A DNA stretch of 11,208 nucleotides from RBG-16-66-20 sp964564865 (GTDB taxonomy: Bacteria > Pseudomonadota > Gammaproteobacteria > Burkholderiales > SG8-39). This document shows, piece by piece, positions 1 to 7,673 of the stretch; the stretch's first letter is position 1; the number at the start of each line of letters is the position of its first letter. A program made the translations under genes and the position numbers. Location: assembly GCA_964564865.1 (NCBI GenBank), contig CAZMDA010000091.1, positions 1 through 11,208 of the forward strand, written 5' to 3'. Under the pieces are notes generated by a model that saw only the letters and a program-made list of their open reading frames with translations, was not told the DNA's origin and did not search any database.

Positions 1-722
1 GACATGAAGCCGAGCTTCACGCCGTGCTCCTTCTCGAAGCGCTCCTGGTACTTCTTCCTCAGCTCCATCACCGGCGCCATGTTGACCTCGTTGAACGTGG
101 TCAGGATGGCGGCGGTGGCCTGCGACTGCACCAGGCGCTCGGCGATGCGGGCGCGCAGGCGCGACATCGGCACCCGCTGCTCCGGGCGGCCGGCGAGCAG
201 CGCGTCGGTGTTTACCGGGGGCGCGGGCTGGGCCAGGGGGGCCTTCGCGGCGGCGGGAGCGGCGGGCTTCGAGCCATGCTCGAGGACGTCGCCCTTGGTG
301 ATTCTTCCTCCCCTGCCGGTCCCCTGGACATTGCCCAGGTCCACGCCTTGCTCCGCGGCGACGCGCTGGGCGGAGGGCATTGCCGGAGCGGAGGCGGCTG
401 CCGGCGCCGCGGGCGCCGGTTTCGCTGCCGCAGAAGGCGCGGCAGCGATCGGGGATGGCGAAGAGCCGGTCGCGGTGGGCTTGGCGTCGGTGTCGATGGT
501 GGCGATGACCTCGCCCGCCACCACGGTGCCCTTGTCGCCCTTCATGATCCGCACCAGCACGCCGTCGGCGGGCGCGGGCAGCTCCAGGACCACCTTGTCG
601 GTCTCGATGTCGATCAGGTTCTCGTCCCGCTTCACGGCCTCGCCCTGCTTCTTGTGCCAGGCGAGCAGCGTCGCCTCGGAGACCGATTCCGAGAGCTGCG
701 GGACCTTCACTTCAATCAGCAT
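1..722 (-). CDS. odhB: 2-oxoglutarate dehydrogenase E2 component (dihydrolipoyllysine succinyltransferase), C-terminus cut by the left window edge
   Basis: E2 core of the 2-oxoglutarate dehydrogenase complex (also called sucB): it takes the succinyl group from E1 on a swinging lipoyl arm and passes it to CoA. I translated the strand by hand: 240 codons are open from ATG 722-720 to the edge, with no stop or frameshift. An N-terminal lipoyl domain (about residues 1-80) carries the lipoylation site Lys43 in ETDKVVLE. An Ala/Pro-rich linker follows, then the E3-binding domain (about 113-150, starting near MPSAQRVAAEQG and including GTGRGGRITKGDV). After a second Ala/Pro linker the catalytic domain begins near residue 181 (EQRVPMSRLRARIAERL). 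Relatives have about 400 residues, so some 40% is missing, including the catalytic HxxxD motif. The start overlaps the end of sucA by 11 nt and has AGGA at 729-732, 6 nt upstream. The E3 gene lpdA would be expected next, outside the window (inference). Confidence 0.97.
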   Translation of the reverse strand, partial: MLIEVKVPQLSESVSEATLLAWHKKQGEAVKRDENLIDIETDKVVLELPAPADGVLVRIMKGDKGTVVAGEVIATIDTDAKPTATGSSPSPIAAAPSAAAKPAPAAPAAASAPAMPSAQRVAAEQGVDLGNVQGTGRGGRITKGDVLEHGSKPAAPAAAKAPLAQPAPPVNTDALLAGRPEQRVPMSRLRARIAERLVQSQATAAILTTFNEVNMAPVMELRKKYQERFEKEHGVKLGFM

Positions 723-3600
723 GTTTCTTCCTTCTCTTTCTGCCCGTGCCCTGCACCGGCAGCACCAGGTTGTCGGTCAGCGGGGCGAACGCGGCGTCCA
801 CCAGCGCCTTTTGCTGCTCGTTGTGCAGCGACAGGTAGCCGGCGGCCGGCGAGGCCGACGACGCCCGCATGGCGTAGCCCAGCACCTGGTCGGGCCGCAT
901 GTGGCGCAGGATGTAGTGCTGGATGCGGTGCCAGGCGCCCTGGTTGCCGGGCTCCTCCTGGCACCAGAGGATCTCCTGCGCGCCGGCGTACAGGTTGATC
1001 GCGGCCTGGAAGTCGTCGTGCGGGAAGGGGTAGAGCTGCGCCACGCGGATGATGGCGACGTCCTTGCGGTCCAGCTCGCGGCGCTTGGCGACCAGGTCGA
1101 AGAACACCTTGCCGCTGCAGAAGATGACGCGCTTCGCCTTCTCCGGCCGCACCTCCTCGTTCCACTCCAGGTTCACCGGCTTGAACTTGCTGCCGGCGAA
1201 CTCGGTGAGCGGCGACACCGACTCCTTGTGCCGCAGCAGGCTCTTGGGGGTGAAGATCACCAGCGGCTTGCGCCACGGACGGATCATCTGCCGGCGCAGC
1301 AGGAAGAACATCTGCACCGGCGTCGCCGGCATGCAGACCTGGATGTTGTAGTCGGCGCACAGCTGGAGGAACCGTTCCGGCCGGCCGGAGGAGTGCTCCG
1401 GGCCCTGGCCCTCGTAGCCGTGCGGCAGCATCATCACCATGCCGCAGATGCGGCCCCACTTCACCTCGCCCGAGGCGATGAACTGGTCGATCACCACCTG
1501 GGCGCCGTTGACGAAGTCGCCGAACTGCGCCTCCCACACCACCAGCTCGTTGGGCTCGGAGGTGGAGTAGCCGTACTCGAAGCCGAGCACCGCCTCCTCG
1601 GACAGCACCGAGTCGATGACCACGAAGTCGCCCTGGTTGGGCGCGATGTGCGCGAGCGGCACGTAGGTGCCCGAGTCCCACTTCTCGCGGCGCTGGTCGT
1701 GCAGCACCGCGTGGCGGTGGAAGAAGGTGCCGCGGCCGCAGTCCTGCCCGGAGATGCGCACCGAGTAGCCGTCCTTCAGCAGCGAGGCGTAGGCGAGGTT
1801 CTCCGCCATGCCCCAGTCCACCGGCATCTTGCCCTGCCCCATCAGGCGCCGGTCGGCGATGATCTTCTCCACCCGCGGGTGGAGCTTGAACTCGGGCGGG
1901 ATCGCGGTCAGGCGCTCGGCCAGGTGCTGCAGGTCCGCGAGCGGGATCTGGGTGTCGTCGTTCTCGTTCCACCTGGTCCCCTTGTACTTCGACCAGTCGA
2001 CCGCGAACGGCGGCTTGAAGTTGGCGAGGATCGTCTTGTTGGTGTGGTAGCCGCCGTCCATCGCCTGGCGGTAGGTCGCCACCATCTTCTCGGCCTCGTC
2101 GGCGGCGATCACCCCCTGCGCCGCGAGCCGCTCGGCGTACAGCTTGCGCGTCCCCGGGTGGGCGTTGATGATCTTGTACATCAGCGGCTGGGTCACCATC
2201 GGCTCGTCCTGCTCGTTGTGGCCGAGCTTGCGGAAGCAGACCAGGTCCACCACCACGTCCTTCTTGAACTGCATGCGGTAGTCGAGCGCGATCTCGATCG
2301 CCATCACGCAGGCCTCGGGATCGTCCGCGTTGACGTGGAAGATGGGCGCCTCGATCATCTTCATGACGTCGGTGCAGTAGAGCGTCGAGCGGCTGTCGCG
2401 CGGGTCCGAGGTGGTGAAGCCGATCTGGTTGTTGACCACGATGTGCACCGTGCCGCCGGTGCCGTAGCCGCGCGTCTGCGCCAGGTTCAGCGTCTCCATC
2501 ACCACGCCCTGCCCGGCCACCGCCGCGTCGCCGTGGATCAGCACCGGCAGCACCTGCGAGCCGTCGCGGTCCTTGCGCCGGTGCTGCCGCGCCCGCACCG
2601 AGCCCTCCACCACCGGGTTCACGATCTCCAGGTGGGACGGGTTGAAGGCGAGCGTGAGGTGCATCGGCCCGCCCGGGGTGTTGATGTCCGAGGAGAAGCC
2701 CTGGTGGTACTTCACGTCCCCCGCCAGCAGGTGGTCGCCGTGCCGGCCCTCGAACTCGCCGAACAGGTCCTTGGGCATCTTGCCCAGGGTGTTCACCAGC
2801 ACGTTGAGCCGGCCGCGGTGCGCCATGCCGAGCACCAGCTCCTGCACCCCGGCGGCCCCGGCGCGCTGCAGCAGGTTGTCCAGCACCGGGATCAGCGTCT
2901 CGCCGCCCTCCAGCGAAAAGCGCTTCTGGCCGACGTAGCGGGTGTGCAGGTAGCGCTCCAGGCCCTCGGCCGCGGTCAGGCGCTCCAGGATGTGCTTGCG
3001 GTAGTCCGGCGCGAAGCTGGGCCGGGAGCGCACCGGCTCCAGCCGCTCCTGGATCCAGCGCTTCTCGATGCGGCTGGAGAGGTACATGTACTCCACCCCG
3101 AGGGTGCCGCAGTAGGTCTCCTGCAGCCCGCGGATGATGTCGCGCAGCGGCGCCTGCTCCGGCCCCATCAGGGTCCCGGTGTTGAACACCGTGTCCATGT
3201 CGGCTTCGGTGAGGTCGTAGTAGCCGGGCTCGAGCTCCGCGATGTGCGGCTTCTGCTGGCGCTTGAGCGGGTCCAGGTCCGCGAGCAGGCAGCCGCGGAA
3301 GCGGTACTCGGCCACCAGCTGGATCACCGACACCTGCTTGCGGTCGAGCGTGGCGGAGCCCGCGGGCGCGCGCGCCGTCCCGGCCCTGGCGCGCTGCGCG
3401 AAGGACTCCACGATCGGCGCGTGCGCCACGTCCTTGCCGGCGCCGCCGCCGGCGGCCGGCAGCAGCTGCATGCGCTCGAAGTAGCCGCGCCAGCTCTCGG
3501 GCACCGCGGCCGGGTCGGCGAGCCAGGCCTCGTACAGCTCCTCGACGAAGGGGGCGTTGCCGCCGAACAGGTAGGAGTTGTCCAGGAACTGCTTCATCAT
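712..3600 (-). CDS. sucA: 2-oxoglutarate dehydrogenase E1 component
   Basis: Thiamine diphosphate-dependent E1 (also odhA): it decarboxylates 2-oxoglutarate and succinylates the lipoyl group of E2 (cytoplasmic TCA cycle step). The protein has 962 residues, slightly longer than the roughly 930-950 usual for the family. The N-terminus (MMKQFLDNSYLFGG) resembles E2-binding E1o N-termini and is followed by an Ala/Gly-rich linker at about 48-85. Visible motifs are AHRGRLNVL (His261), KYHQGFSSD (His299), NPSHLEIV (His323), the ThDP/Mg region from GDAAVAGQG (Asp358) to NNQIGFTT (Asn390/391), GHNEQDEP (His461), GQDCGRGTFFHRHA, and GYEGQGPEHSS (His736). The first Met is preferred because AAAGGA (3609-3614) places AGGA 8 nt upstream; the second Met (3597) is also possible. 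The gene lies 28 nt after gltA and overlaps odhB by 11 nt, so it is operonic. The C-terminus is unusually basic (GRKRRKKHAD). Confidence 0.98.
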   Translation of the reverse strand: MMKQFLDNSYLFGGNAPFVEELYEAWLADPAAVPESWRGYFERMQLLPAAGGGAGKDVAHAPIVESFAQRARAGTARAPAGSATLDRKQVSVIQLVAEYRFRGCLLADLDPLKRQQKPHIAELEPGYYDLTEADMDTVFNTGTLMGPEQAPLRDIIRGLQETYCGTLGVEYMYLSSRIEKRWIQERLEPVRSRPSFAPDYRKHILERLTAAEGLERYLHTRYVGQKRFSLEGGETLIPVLDNLLQRAGAAGVQELVLGMAHRGRLNVLVNTLGKMPKDLFGEFEGRHGDHLLAGDVKYHQGFSSDINTPGGPMHLTLAFNPSHLEIVNPVVEGSVRARQHRRKDRDGSQVLPVLIHGDAAVAGQGVVMETLNLAQTRGYGTGGTVHIVVNNQIGFTTSDPRDSRSTLYCTDVMKMIEAPIFHVNADDPEACVMAIEIALDYRMQFKKDVVVDLVCFRKLGHNEQDEPMVTQPLMYKIINAHPGTRKLYAERLAAQGVIAADEAEKMVATYRQAMDGGYHTNKTILANFKPPFAVDWSKYKGTRWNENDDTQIPLADLQHLAERLTAIPPEFKLHPRVEKIIADRRLMGQGKMPVDWGMAENLAYASLLKDGYSVRISGQDCGRGTFFHRHAVLHDQRREKWDSGTYVPLAHIAPNQGDFVVIDSVLSEEAVLGFEYGYSTSEPNELVVWEAQFGDFVNGAQVVIDQFIASGEVKWGRICGMVMMLPHGYEGQGPEHSSGRPERFLQLCADYNIQVCMPATPVQMFFLLRRQMIRPWRKPLVIFTPKSLLRHKESVSPLTEFAGSKFKPVNLEWNEEVRPEKAKRVIFCSGKVFFDLVAKRRELDRKDVAIIRVAQLYPFPHDDFQAAINLYAGAQEILWCQEEPGNQGAWHRIQHYILRHMRPDQVLGYAMRASSASPAAGYLSLHNEQQKALVDAAFAPLTDNLVLPVQGTGRKRRKKHAD
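729..732 (-). promoter_or_regulatory. Ribosome binding site of odhB, inside the 3' end of sucA
   Basis: On the minus strand the purine-rich run AGAAGGAAGAAAC precedes ATG 722, and its AGGA core sits 6 nt upstream. It lies within the last sucA codons, in the stretch encoding the basic RKRRKK tail. It supports 722 as the odhB start. Confidence 0.75.
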
Positions 3601-3608
3601 GGCGCGCG

Positions 3609-3614
3609 TCCTTT
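3609..3614 (-). promoter_or_regulatory. Ribosome binding site of sucA
   Basis: AAAGGA on the minus strand lies in the 28-nt gltA-sucA gap. Its AGGA ends 8 nt before ATG 3600 and 11 nt before the next in-frame ATG at 3597, which favours the upstream Met. Confidence 0.7.
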
Positions 3615-3628
3615 CAGTCTGGCCCGCG

Positions 3629-4918
3629 TTACCGCTGGCCGATCGGCTTCACCTCGCGGCGGGCCGCGCCCTTGTAGAGCTGGCGCGGGCGGCCGATCTT
3701 GTACTCCGGGTCCGAGATCATCTCCTGCCACTGCGCGATCCAGCCCACGGTGCGGGCGAGCGCGAAGATGCAGGTGAACATGGACACCGGGATGCCGAGC
3801 GCGCGCTGCACGATGCCGGAGTAGAAGTCCACGTTCGGGTAGAGCTTGCGCTGCACGAAGTACTCGTCCTCGAGCGCGATCTTCTCCAGCGCGAGGGCCA
3901 GCTTGAACAGGCGGTCGTTCTGCAGCCCGAGCTCGTTCAGCACCTCGTGGCAGGTTTCGCGCATCAGCTTGGCGCGCGGGTCGAAGCTCTTGTAGACGCG
4001 GTGGCCGAAGCCCATCAGGCGCACCCCGGAATCCTTGGCCTTCACCTTGCGGATGAACTCGGGGATCTTCGACACGTCGCCGATCTCCTCCAGCATCTGC
4101 AGGCAGGCCTCGTTGGCGCCGCCGTGCGCCGGCCCCCACAGGCAGGCGATGCCGGCGGCGATGCAGGCGAAGGGGTTGGCCCCCGAGGATCCCGACAGGC
4201 GCACCGTGGAGGTGGAGGCGTTCTGCTCGTGGTCCGCGTGCAGGATGAAGATGCGGTCCAGCGCCCGCACCAGCACCGGGTTCACCACGTACTCCTCGGC
4301 CGGGACCGCGAACATCATGCGCATGAAGTTCGCGGTGTAGCTGAGGTCGTTGCGCGGGTAGACGAAGGGCTGGCCGATGTTGTACTTGTAGGCCATCGCG
4401 ACGATGGTCGGCAGCTTGGCGATCAGGCGGAACGCCGACACCGTGCGGTGGTGCGGGTCGTTGATGTCGAGCGCGTCGTGGTAGAAGGCCGACAGCGCGC
4501 CCACCACGCCGACCATCACCGCCATCGGGTGCGCGTCGCGCCGGAAGCCGGTGAAGAAGCGGTTGAGCTGGTCGTGCACCATGGTGTGGCGCATGACGAT
4601 GCCGTCGAAGTCCTTCTTCTGCGCCGGCGACGGCAGCTCGCCGTTCAGCAGCAGGTAGCACACCTCCAGGAAGTCGCAGTGCTGCGCCAGCTGCTCGATC
4701 GGGTAGCCGCGGTACAGCAGCACGCCGGCGTCGCCGTCGATGTAGGTGATGGTCGAGTTGCAGCTCGCGGTGGAGAGGAACCCCGGGTCGTAGGTGAAGT
4801 AGCCGGACTTGCCGTACAGCGTGCGGATGTCCACCACGTCGGGCCCGATGGTCCCCGACATCACCGGGAACTCGAGCGTCTTGCCGTCGGGAAGGGTCAG
4901 GCTGGCTTTCTTGTCCAT
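3629..4918 (-). CDS. gltA: Citrate synthase, type II (hexameric-type bacterial enzyme)
   Basis: Condenses acetyl-CoA and oxaloacetate to citrate, the TCA entry step. The protein has 429 residues, matching the roughly 427 of E. coli GltA. It has the N-terminal beta-domain typical of type II enzymes (ITYIDGDAGVLLYRGYPIEQLA, about 57-78). Catalytic and binding motifs are HADHEQNAS (His230), GPAHGGANE (His265), GFGHRVYK (His306) and VDFYSG (Asp364). An upstream in-frame Met at 4987 would add 23 residues unlike the family. ATG 4918 is chosen because the protein then begins MDKKASLTLPDGK and because AAAAGGA sits 7 nt upstream. Residues equivalent to much of the E. coli NADH allosteric site are kept (RHTM at 110-113, Tyr146, Arg164, Lys168, Asn190), but the position of E. 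coli Cys206 is Ala207. The gene lies 34 nt after sdhE and 28 nt before sucA. Confidence 0.98.
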   Translation of the reverse strand: MDKKASLTLPDGKTLEFPVMSGTIGPDVVDIRTLYGKSGYFTYDPGFLSTASCNSTITYIDGDAGVLLYRGYPIEQLAQHCDFLEVCYLLLNGELPSPAQKKDFDGIVMRHTMVHDQLNRFFTGFRRDAHPMAVMVGVVGALSAFYHDALDINDPHHRTVSAFRLIAKLPTIVAMAYKYNIGQPFVYPRNDLSYTANFMRMMFAVPAEEYVVNPVLVRALDRIFILHADHEQNASTSTVRLSGSSGANPFACIAAGIACLWGPAHGGANEACLQMLEEIGDVSKIPEFIRKVKAKDSGVRLMGFGHRVYKSFDPRAKLMRETCHEVLNELGLQNDRLFKLALALEKIALEDEYFVQRKLYPNVDFYSGIVQRALGIPVSMFTCIFALARTVGWIAQWQEMISDPEYKIGRPRQLYKGAARREVKPIGQR

Positions 4919-4925
4919 CGCGCTA

Positions 4926-4932
4926 TCCTTTT
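4926..4932 (-). promoter_or_regulatory. Ribosome binding site of gltA; decides the start
   Basis: AAAAGGA on the minus strand, with AGGA 7 nt before ATG 4918, is a strong Shine-Dalgarno match. It supports the short GltA start over the in-frame ATG at 4987, which lies inside sdhE. Confidence 0.8.
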
Positions 4933-4952
4933 CGTCGTGACCGGGACGCCTG

Positions 4953-5186
4953 CTAGATGGCGCGCAACCGCGCCACCACTCCTGCAAACCTCGCCTCGTA
5001 ATCGTCGCGGCGGCCGCTGACGATGTCCCACAACTCGTTGTCCGGCAGGTCGAGCAGCCCGGCGAGCTCGGCGTCGTACGGCGCGTCCGCCAGGTGCTTC
5101 TCCAGGTACTTCGCCAGGACCAGGTCCAGCTCCAGCAGGCCCCGCCGGCACTTCCACTGCAAGCGCATCTGGTCCGCGGTGCCCAT
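4953..5186 (-). CDS. sdhE: SdhE flavinylation/assembly factor (YgfY/CptB family)
   Basis: Small cytoplasmic factor that promotes covalent attachment of FAD to SdhA. The protein has 77 residues (E. coli SdhE has 88). The family signature RGxxE is present as RGLLE (residues 15-19) inside KCRRGLLELD, followed by the usual pattern of helices and a DNELWDI motif near 49-55. ATG 5186 is chosen because its A is the last base of the sdhB TGA, a one-base overlap that suggests translational coupling. A second Met at codon 7 (5168) would also keep the RGxxE motif. No clear Shine-Dalgarno precedes either. The location directly after sdhB and before gltA is common in Betaproteobacteria and fits the role. 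A much longer open frame runs upstream through sdhB in the same frame but is not coding there. Confidence 0.92.
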   Translation of the reverse strand: MGTADQMRLQWKCRRGLLELDLVLAKYLEKHLADAPYDAELAGLLDLPDNELWDIVSGRRDDYEARFAGVVARLRAI

Positions 5187-5881
5187 CACACGCTGCGGCG
5201 GACCATCAGCTCCTTGATCTTGCCGATCGCCCGGGTCGGGTTGAGGCCCTTGGGGCAGACGTCCACGCAGTTCATGATCGAGTGGCAGCGGAACAGCCGG
5301 TACGGGTCCTCGAGGTTGTCCAGGCGCGCGGCGGTGTCCTGGTCGCGCGAGTCGGCGATGAAGCGGTAGGCCTGCAGCAGGCCCGCCGGGCCGACGAACT
5401 TGTCCGGGTTCCACCAGAACGACGGGCAGGCGGTCGAGCACGACGCGCACAGGATGCACTCGTACAGGCCGTTCAGCGCCTCGCGCTCCTCGGGCGACTG
5501 CAGGCGCTCGCGCTCCGGCGGCGCCTCGTGGTTCACCACGTAGGGCTGGATCGAGTGGTACTGCTTGAAGAACTGGGTCATGTCCACGATCAGGTCGCGG
5601 ATCACCGGCTGCCCGGGCAGCGGCCGCAGCGTGACGTGCTCCGGCAGGTCGGCCACCTTGGTGATGCAGGCGAGCCCGTTCTTGCCGTTGATGTTGATCG
5701 CGTCCGAGCCGCACACGCCCTCGCGGCAGGAGCGGCGGAAGGCGAGCGAGTCGTCCTGCGCCTTGGCCTTGACCAGGGCGTCGAGCAGCATCCGGTCGGA
5801 GTGCTCCAGCTGGACCTCGAAGTCCTGCAGGTAGGGCTTGGCGTCCTTCTCCGGGTCGTAGCGGTAGATCGAGAGTTTCAT
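5186..5881 (-). CDS. sdhB: Succinate dehydrogenase iron-sulfur subunit
   Basis: Carries electrons from the SdhA flavin to ubiquinone through three clusters (complex II, cytoplasmic face of the inner membrane). The protein has 231 residues, a normal length. The N-terminal plant-type ferredoxin domain has [2Fe-2S] ligands Cys52, Cys57 and Cys72. The fourth position is Asp60 (CREGVCGSD), as in E. coli SdhB. The C-terminal domain holds the [4Fe-4S] set Cys142, Cys145, Cys148 and Cys209 and the [3Fe-4S] set Cys152, Cys199 and Cys205. The quinone-site tryptophans lie in PSFWWNPDKF (Trp156/157), and His200 follows Cys199. ATG 5881 has AAGG 6 nt upstream and lies 13 nt after the sdhA stop. The stop shares one base with the sdhE start. 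Confidence 0.98.
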   Translation of the reverse strand: MKLSIYRYDPEKDAKPYLQDFEVQLEHSDRMLLDALVKAKAQDDSLAFRRSCREGVCGSDAININGKNGLACITKVADLPEHVTLRPLPGQPVIRDLIVDMTQFFKQYHSIQPYVVNHEAPPERERLQSPEEREALNGLYECILCASCSTACPSFWWNPDKFVGPAGLLQAYRFIADSRDQDTAARLDNLEDPYRLFRCHSIMNCVDVCPKGLNPTRAIGKIKELMVRRSV

Positions 5882-5894
5882 CCGCGCCTTGTTC

Positions 5895-7673
5895 TCAGTA
5901 GGTTCGAACTTTCGGTTCGAAGGCGTCCACGGTCAGGGGTTTCAGGTGCACCGGCTTGTAGGCGAGGCGGTTGCCTTCCTTGTACCAGAGCGTGTGCTTC
6001 ATCCAGTTCCGGTCGTCGCGCTCCGGGAAATCGGCGCGCGCCTGGGCGCCGCGCGACTCCTTGCGCGCCTCGGCCGAGACGATGGTCGACAGCGCGGTCT
6101 CCACCAGGTTGTCCAGCTCCAGCGCCTCGACGCGCGCGGTGTTGAAGGTCTTCGACTTGTCTTGGATGTAGACCCGCGCCGCGCGCTCGGCCACCGCCTT
6201 CATGCGTTCCACGCCCTTGGCGAGGTCCTCCGGGAAGCGGAACACGCCGCAATGGGCCTGCATCGTGCGGCGCAGCTCGGCCAGCACGTCGGCCACGCGC
6301 TCCCCGGAGCCGGCCGAGTCCAGGCGCGCCAGGCGCGCGCGCGTCGCCTCGCCGGCGTCCCTGGGCAGGTTGCGGTGCGGCCGCGGCATGGCCTGCAGGT
6401 CCTTCACCACCTGCTCGCCCGAGGCCTTGCCGAACACCAGCAGGTCGAGCAGCGAGTTCGTGCCCAGGCGGTTGGCGCCGTGCACCGAGACGCAGGAGCA
6501 CTCGCCGGCGGCGTAGAAGCCCGGCACGATGCTCTCGTGGTTGTTGCCCTCCGGCACGACGACGCGGCCGAGGTAGTTGGTGGGGATGCCGCCCATCTGG
6601 TAGTGCACCGTGGGCACCACCGGCACCGGCTCACGCACCGGGTCGGCGTTGGCGAACTTGATCGAGATCTCGCGGATCCCGGGCAGGCGCTGGTTGATCA
6701 CCTCGGGGCCGAGGTGGTCCAGCTTCAGCAGCACGTGGTCGGCGTCCGGGCCGCAGCCGCGGCCTTCCTTGATCTCGGTGGTCATGGCGCGCGACACCAC
6801 GTCGCGGCTGGCGAGGTCCTTGGCGTTGGGCGCGTAGCGCTCCATGAAGCGCTCGCCGTCCTTGTTGAGCAGGTAGCCGCCCTCGCCGCGCACCCCCTCG
6901 GTGATCAGCACCCCGGCGCCGTAGACGCCGGTGGGATGGAACTGCCAGAACTCCATGTCCTGCAGCGGGATGCCGGCGCGGGCCGCGATGCCCAGGCCGT
7001 CGCCGGTGTTGATGAAGGCGTTGGTGCTCGCGGCGTAGATGCGCCCGGCGCCGCCGGTGGCGAACAGCACAGCCTTCGCCTGCAGGATCGAGACCTCGCC
7101 GGTTTCCATCTCCAGCGCCGTGACGCCGACCACCGCGCCGTCCTGCGGGTCGCGGATCAGGTCGAGCGCCATCCACTCCACCAGGAATTGGGTGTTGGCG
7201 CGCACGTTCTGCTGGTACAGCGTGTGCAGCATCGCGTGCCCGGTGCGGTCCGCCGAGGCGCAGGCCCGCATCGCCATCTTGGCGCTGCCGTAGTCCTGGG
7301 TGTGGCCGCCGAACGGGCGCTGGTAGATCTTGCCGTTCTCCAGCCGGTCGAAGGGCATGCCCATGTGCTCGAGCTCGACCACGACCTCGTTGGCGCGCCG
7401 GCACATGTACTCGATGGCGTCCTGGTCGCCCAGGTAGTCCGACCCCTTGACGGTGTCGTACATGTGCCAGTGCCAGTTGTCCTCGGTGGAATTGCCCAGC
7501 GGCGCGGCGATGCCGCCCTGCGCCGCCACGGTGTGCGAGCGCGTCGGGAACACCTTGGTGAGCACCGCGGTCTTCAGGCCGGCGCGCGCCAGCTCCAGCG
7601 AGGCCCGCATCCCCGAGCCCCCCGCCCCGACCACGATGGCGTCGTATTTGCGTACCGGCAGCGCCAAGCTCAT
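5895..7673 (-). CDS. sdhA: Succinate dehydrogenase flavoprotein subunit
   Basis: Oxidises succinate to fumarate at a covalently bound FAD (complex II). The protein has 592 residues (E. coli 588). The dinucleotide fold is VVGAGGSGMRAS (Gly16-Gly21). The covalent FAD residue is His47 in RSHTVAAQGG. Active-site residues by motif are His246 (FHPTGV), Arg290/Arg295 (LASRDVVSRA), His357 (VHYQMGG), Glu391 (GECSCVSVHGANRLG) and Arg402. The C-terminus EPKVRTY is typical. The open frame extends upstream to 7874, but those 67 residues overlap sdhD and are unlike SdhA. ATG 7673 gives the family N-terminus MSLALPVRKYDAIVVG. It overlaps the sdhD stop as ATGA (7670-7673). Its GGAG touches the ATG with no spacer; a TTG at codon 3 would sit 6 nt away, so the exact start is less certain. 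Confidence 0.97.
   Translation of the reverse strand: MSLALPVRKYDAIVVGAGGSGMRASLELARAGLKTAVLTKVFPTRSHTVAAQGGIAAPLGNSTEDNWHWHMYDTVKGSDYLGDQDAIEYMCRRANEVVVELEHMGMPFDRLENGKIYQRPFGGHTQDYGSAKMAMRACASADRTGHAMLHTLYQQNVRANTQFLVEWMALDLIRDPQDGAVVGVTALEMETGEVSILQAKAVLFATGGAGRIYAASTNAFINTGDGLGIAARAGIPLQDMEFWQFHPTGVYGAGVLITEGVRGEGGYLLNKDGERFMERYAPNAKDLASRDVVSRAMTTEIKEGRGCGPDADHVLLKLDHLGPEVINQRLPGIREISIKFANADPVREPVPVVPTVHYQMGGIPTNYLGRVVVPEGNNHESIVPGFYAAGECSCVSVHGANRLGTNSLLDLLVFGKASGEQVVKDLQAMPRPHRNLPRDAGEATRARLARLDSAGSGERVADVLAELRRTMQAHCGVFRFPEDLAKGVERMKAVAERAARVYIQDKSKTFNTARVEALELDNLVETALSTIVSAEARKESRGAQARADFPERDDRNWMKHTLWYKEGNRLAYKPVHLKPLTVDAFEPKVRTY

Noticed and set aside
1..240. Possible truncation or frameshift of odhB, since no closed frame ends within the window
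   Set aside because: Codon-by-codon reading from 722 to base 3 shows one uninterrupted frame with lipoyl, E3-binding and early catalytic domains. The gene simply runs off the edge.
4..3777. A 1257-codon open frame on the plus strand, antisense to odhB, sucA and the gltA 3' end
   Set aside because: Its translation is rich in Arg, His, Ala, Val and Leu without recognisable domains, as expected from the reverse strand of high-GC genes. The minus-strand genes have clear family motifs throughout.
5187..5714. Long extension of the sdhE frame upstream through sdhB
   Set aside because: The extension is out of frame with SdhB, whose three iron-sulfur motifs are intact. SdhE family length and the TGATG junction place the start at 5186.
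5901..5921. Direct repeat of GGTTCGAA (5901-5908 and 5914-5921), each containing palindromic TTCGAA
   Set aside because: It lies in the last sdhA codons and encodes the conserved FEPKVRTY end, so coding constraint explains it. No third copy or regulatory position was seen.
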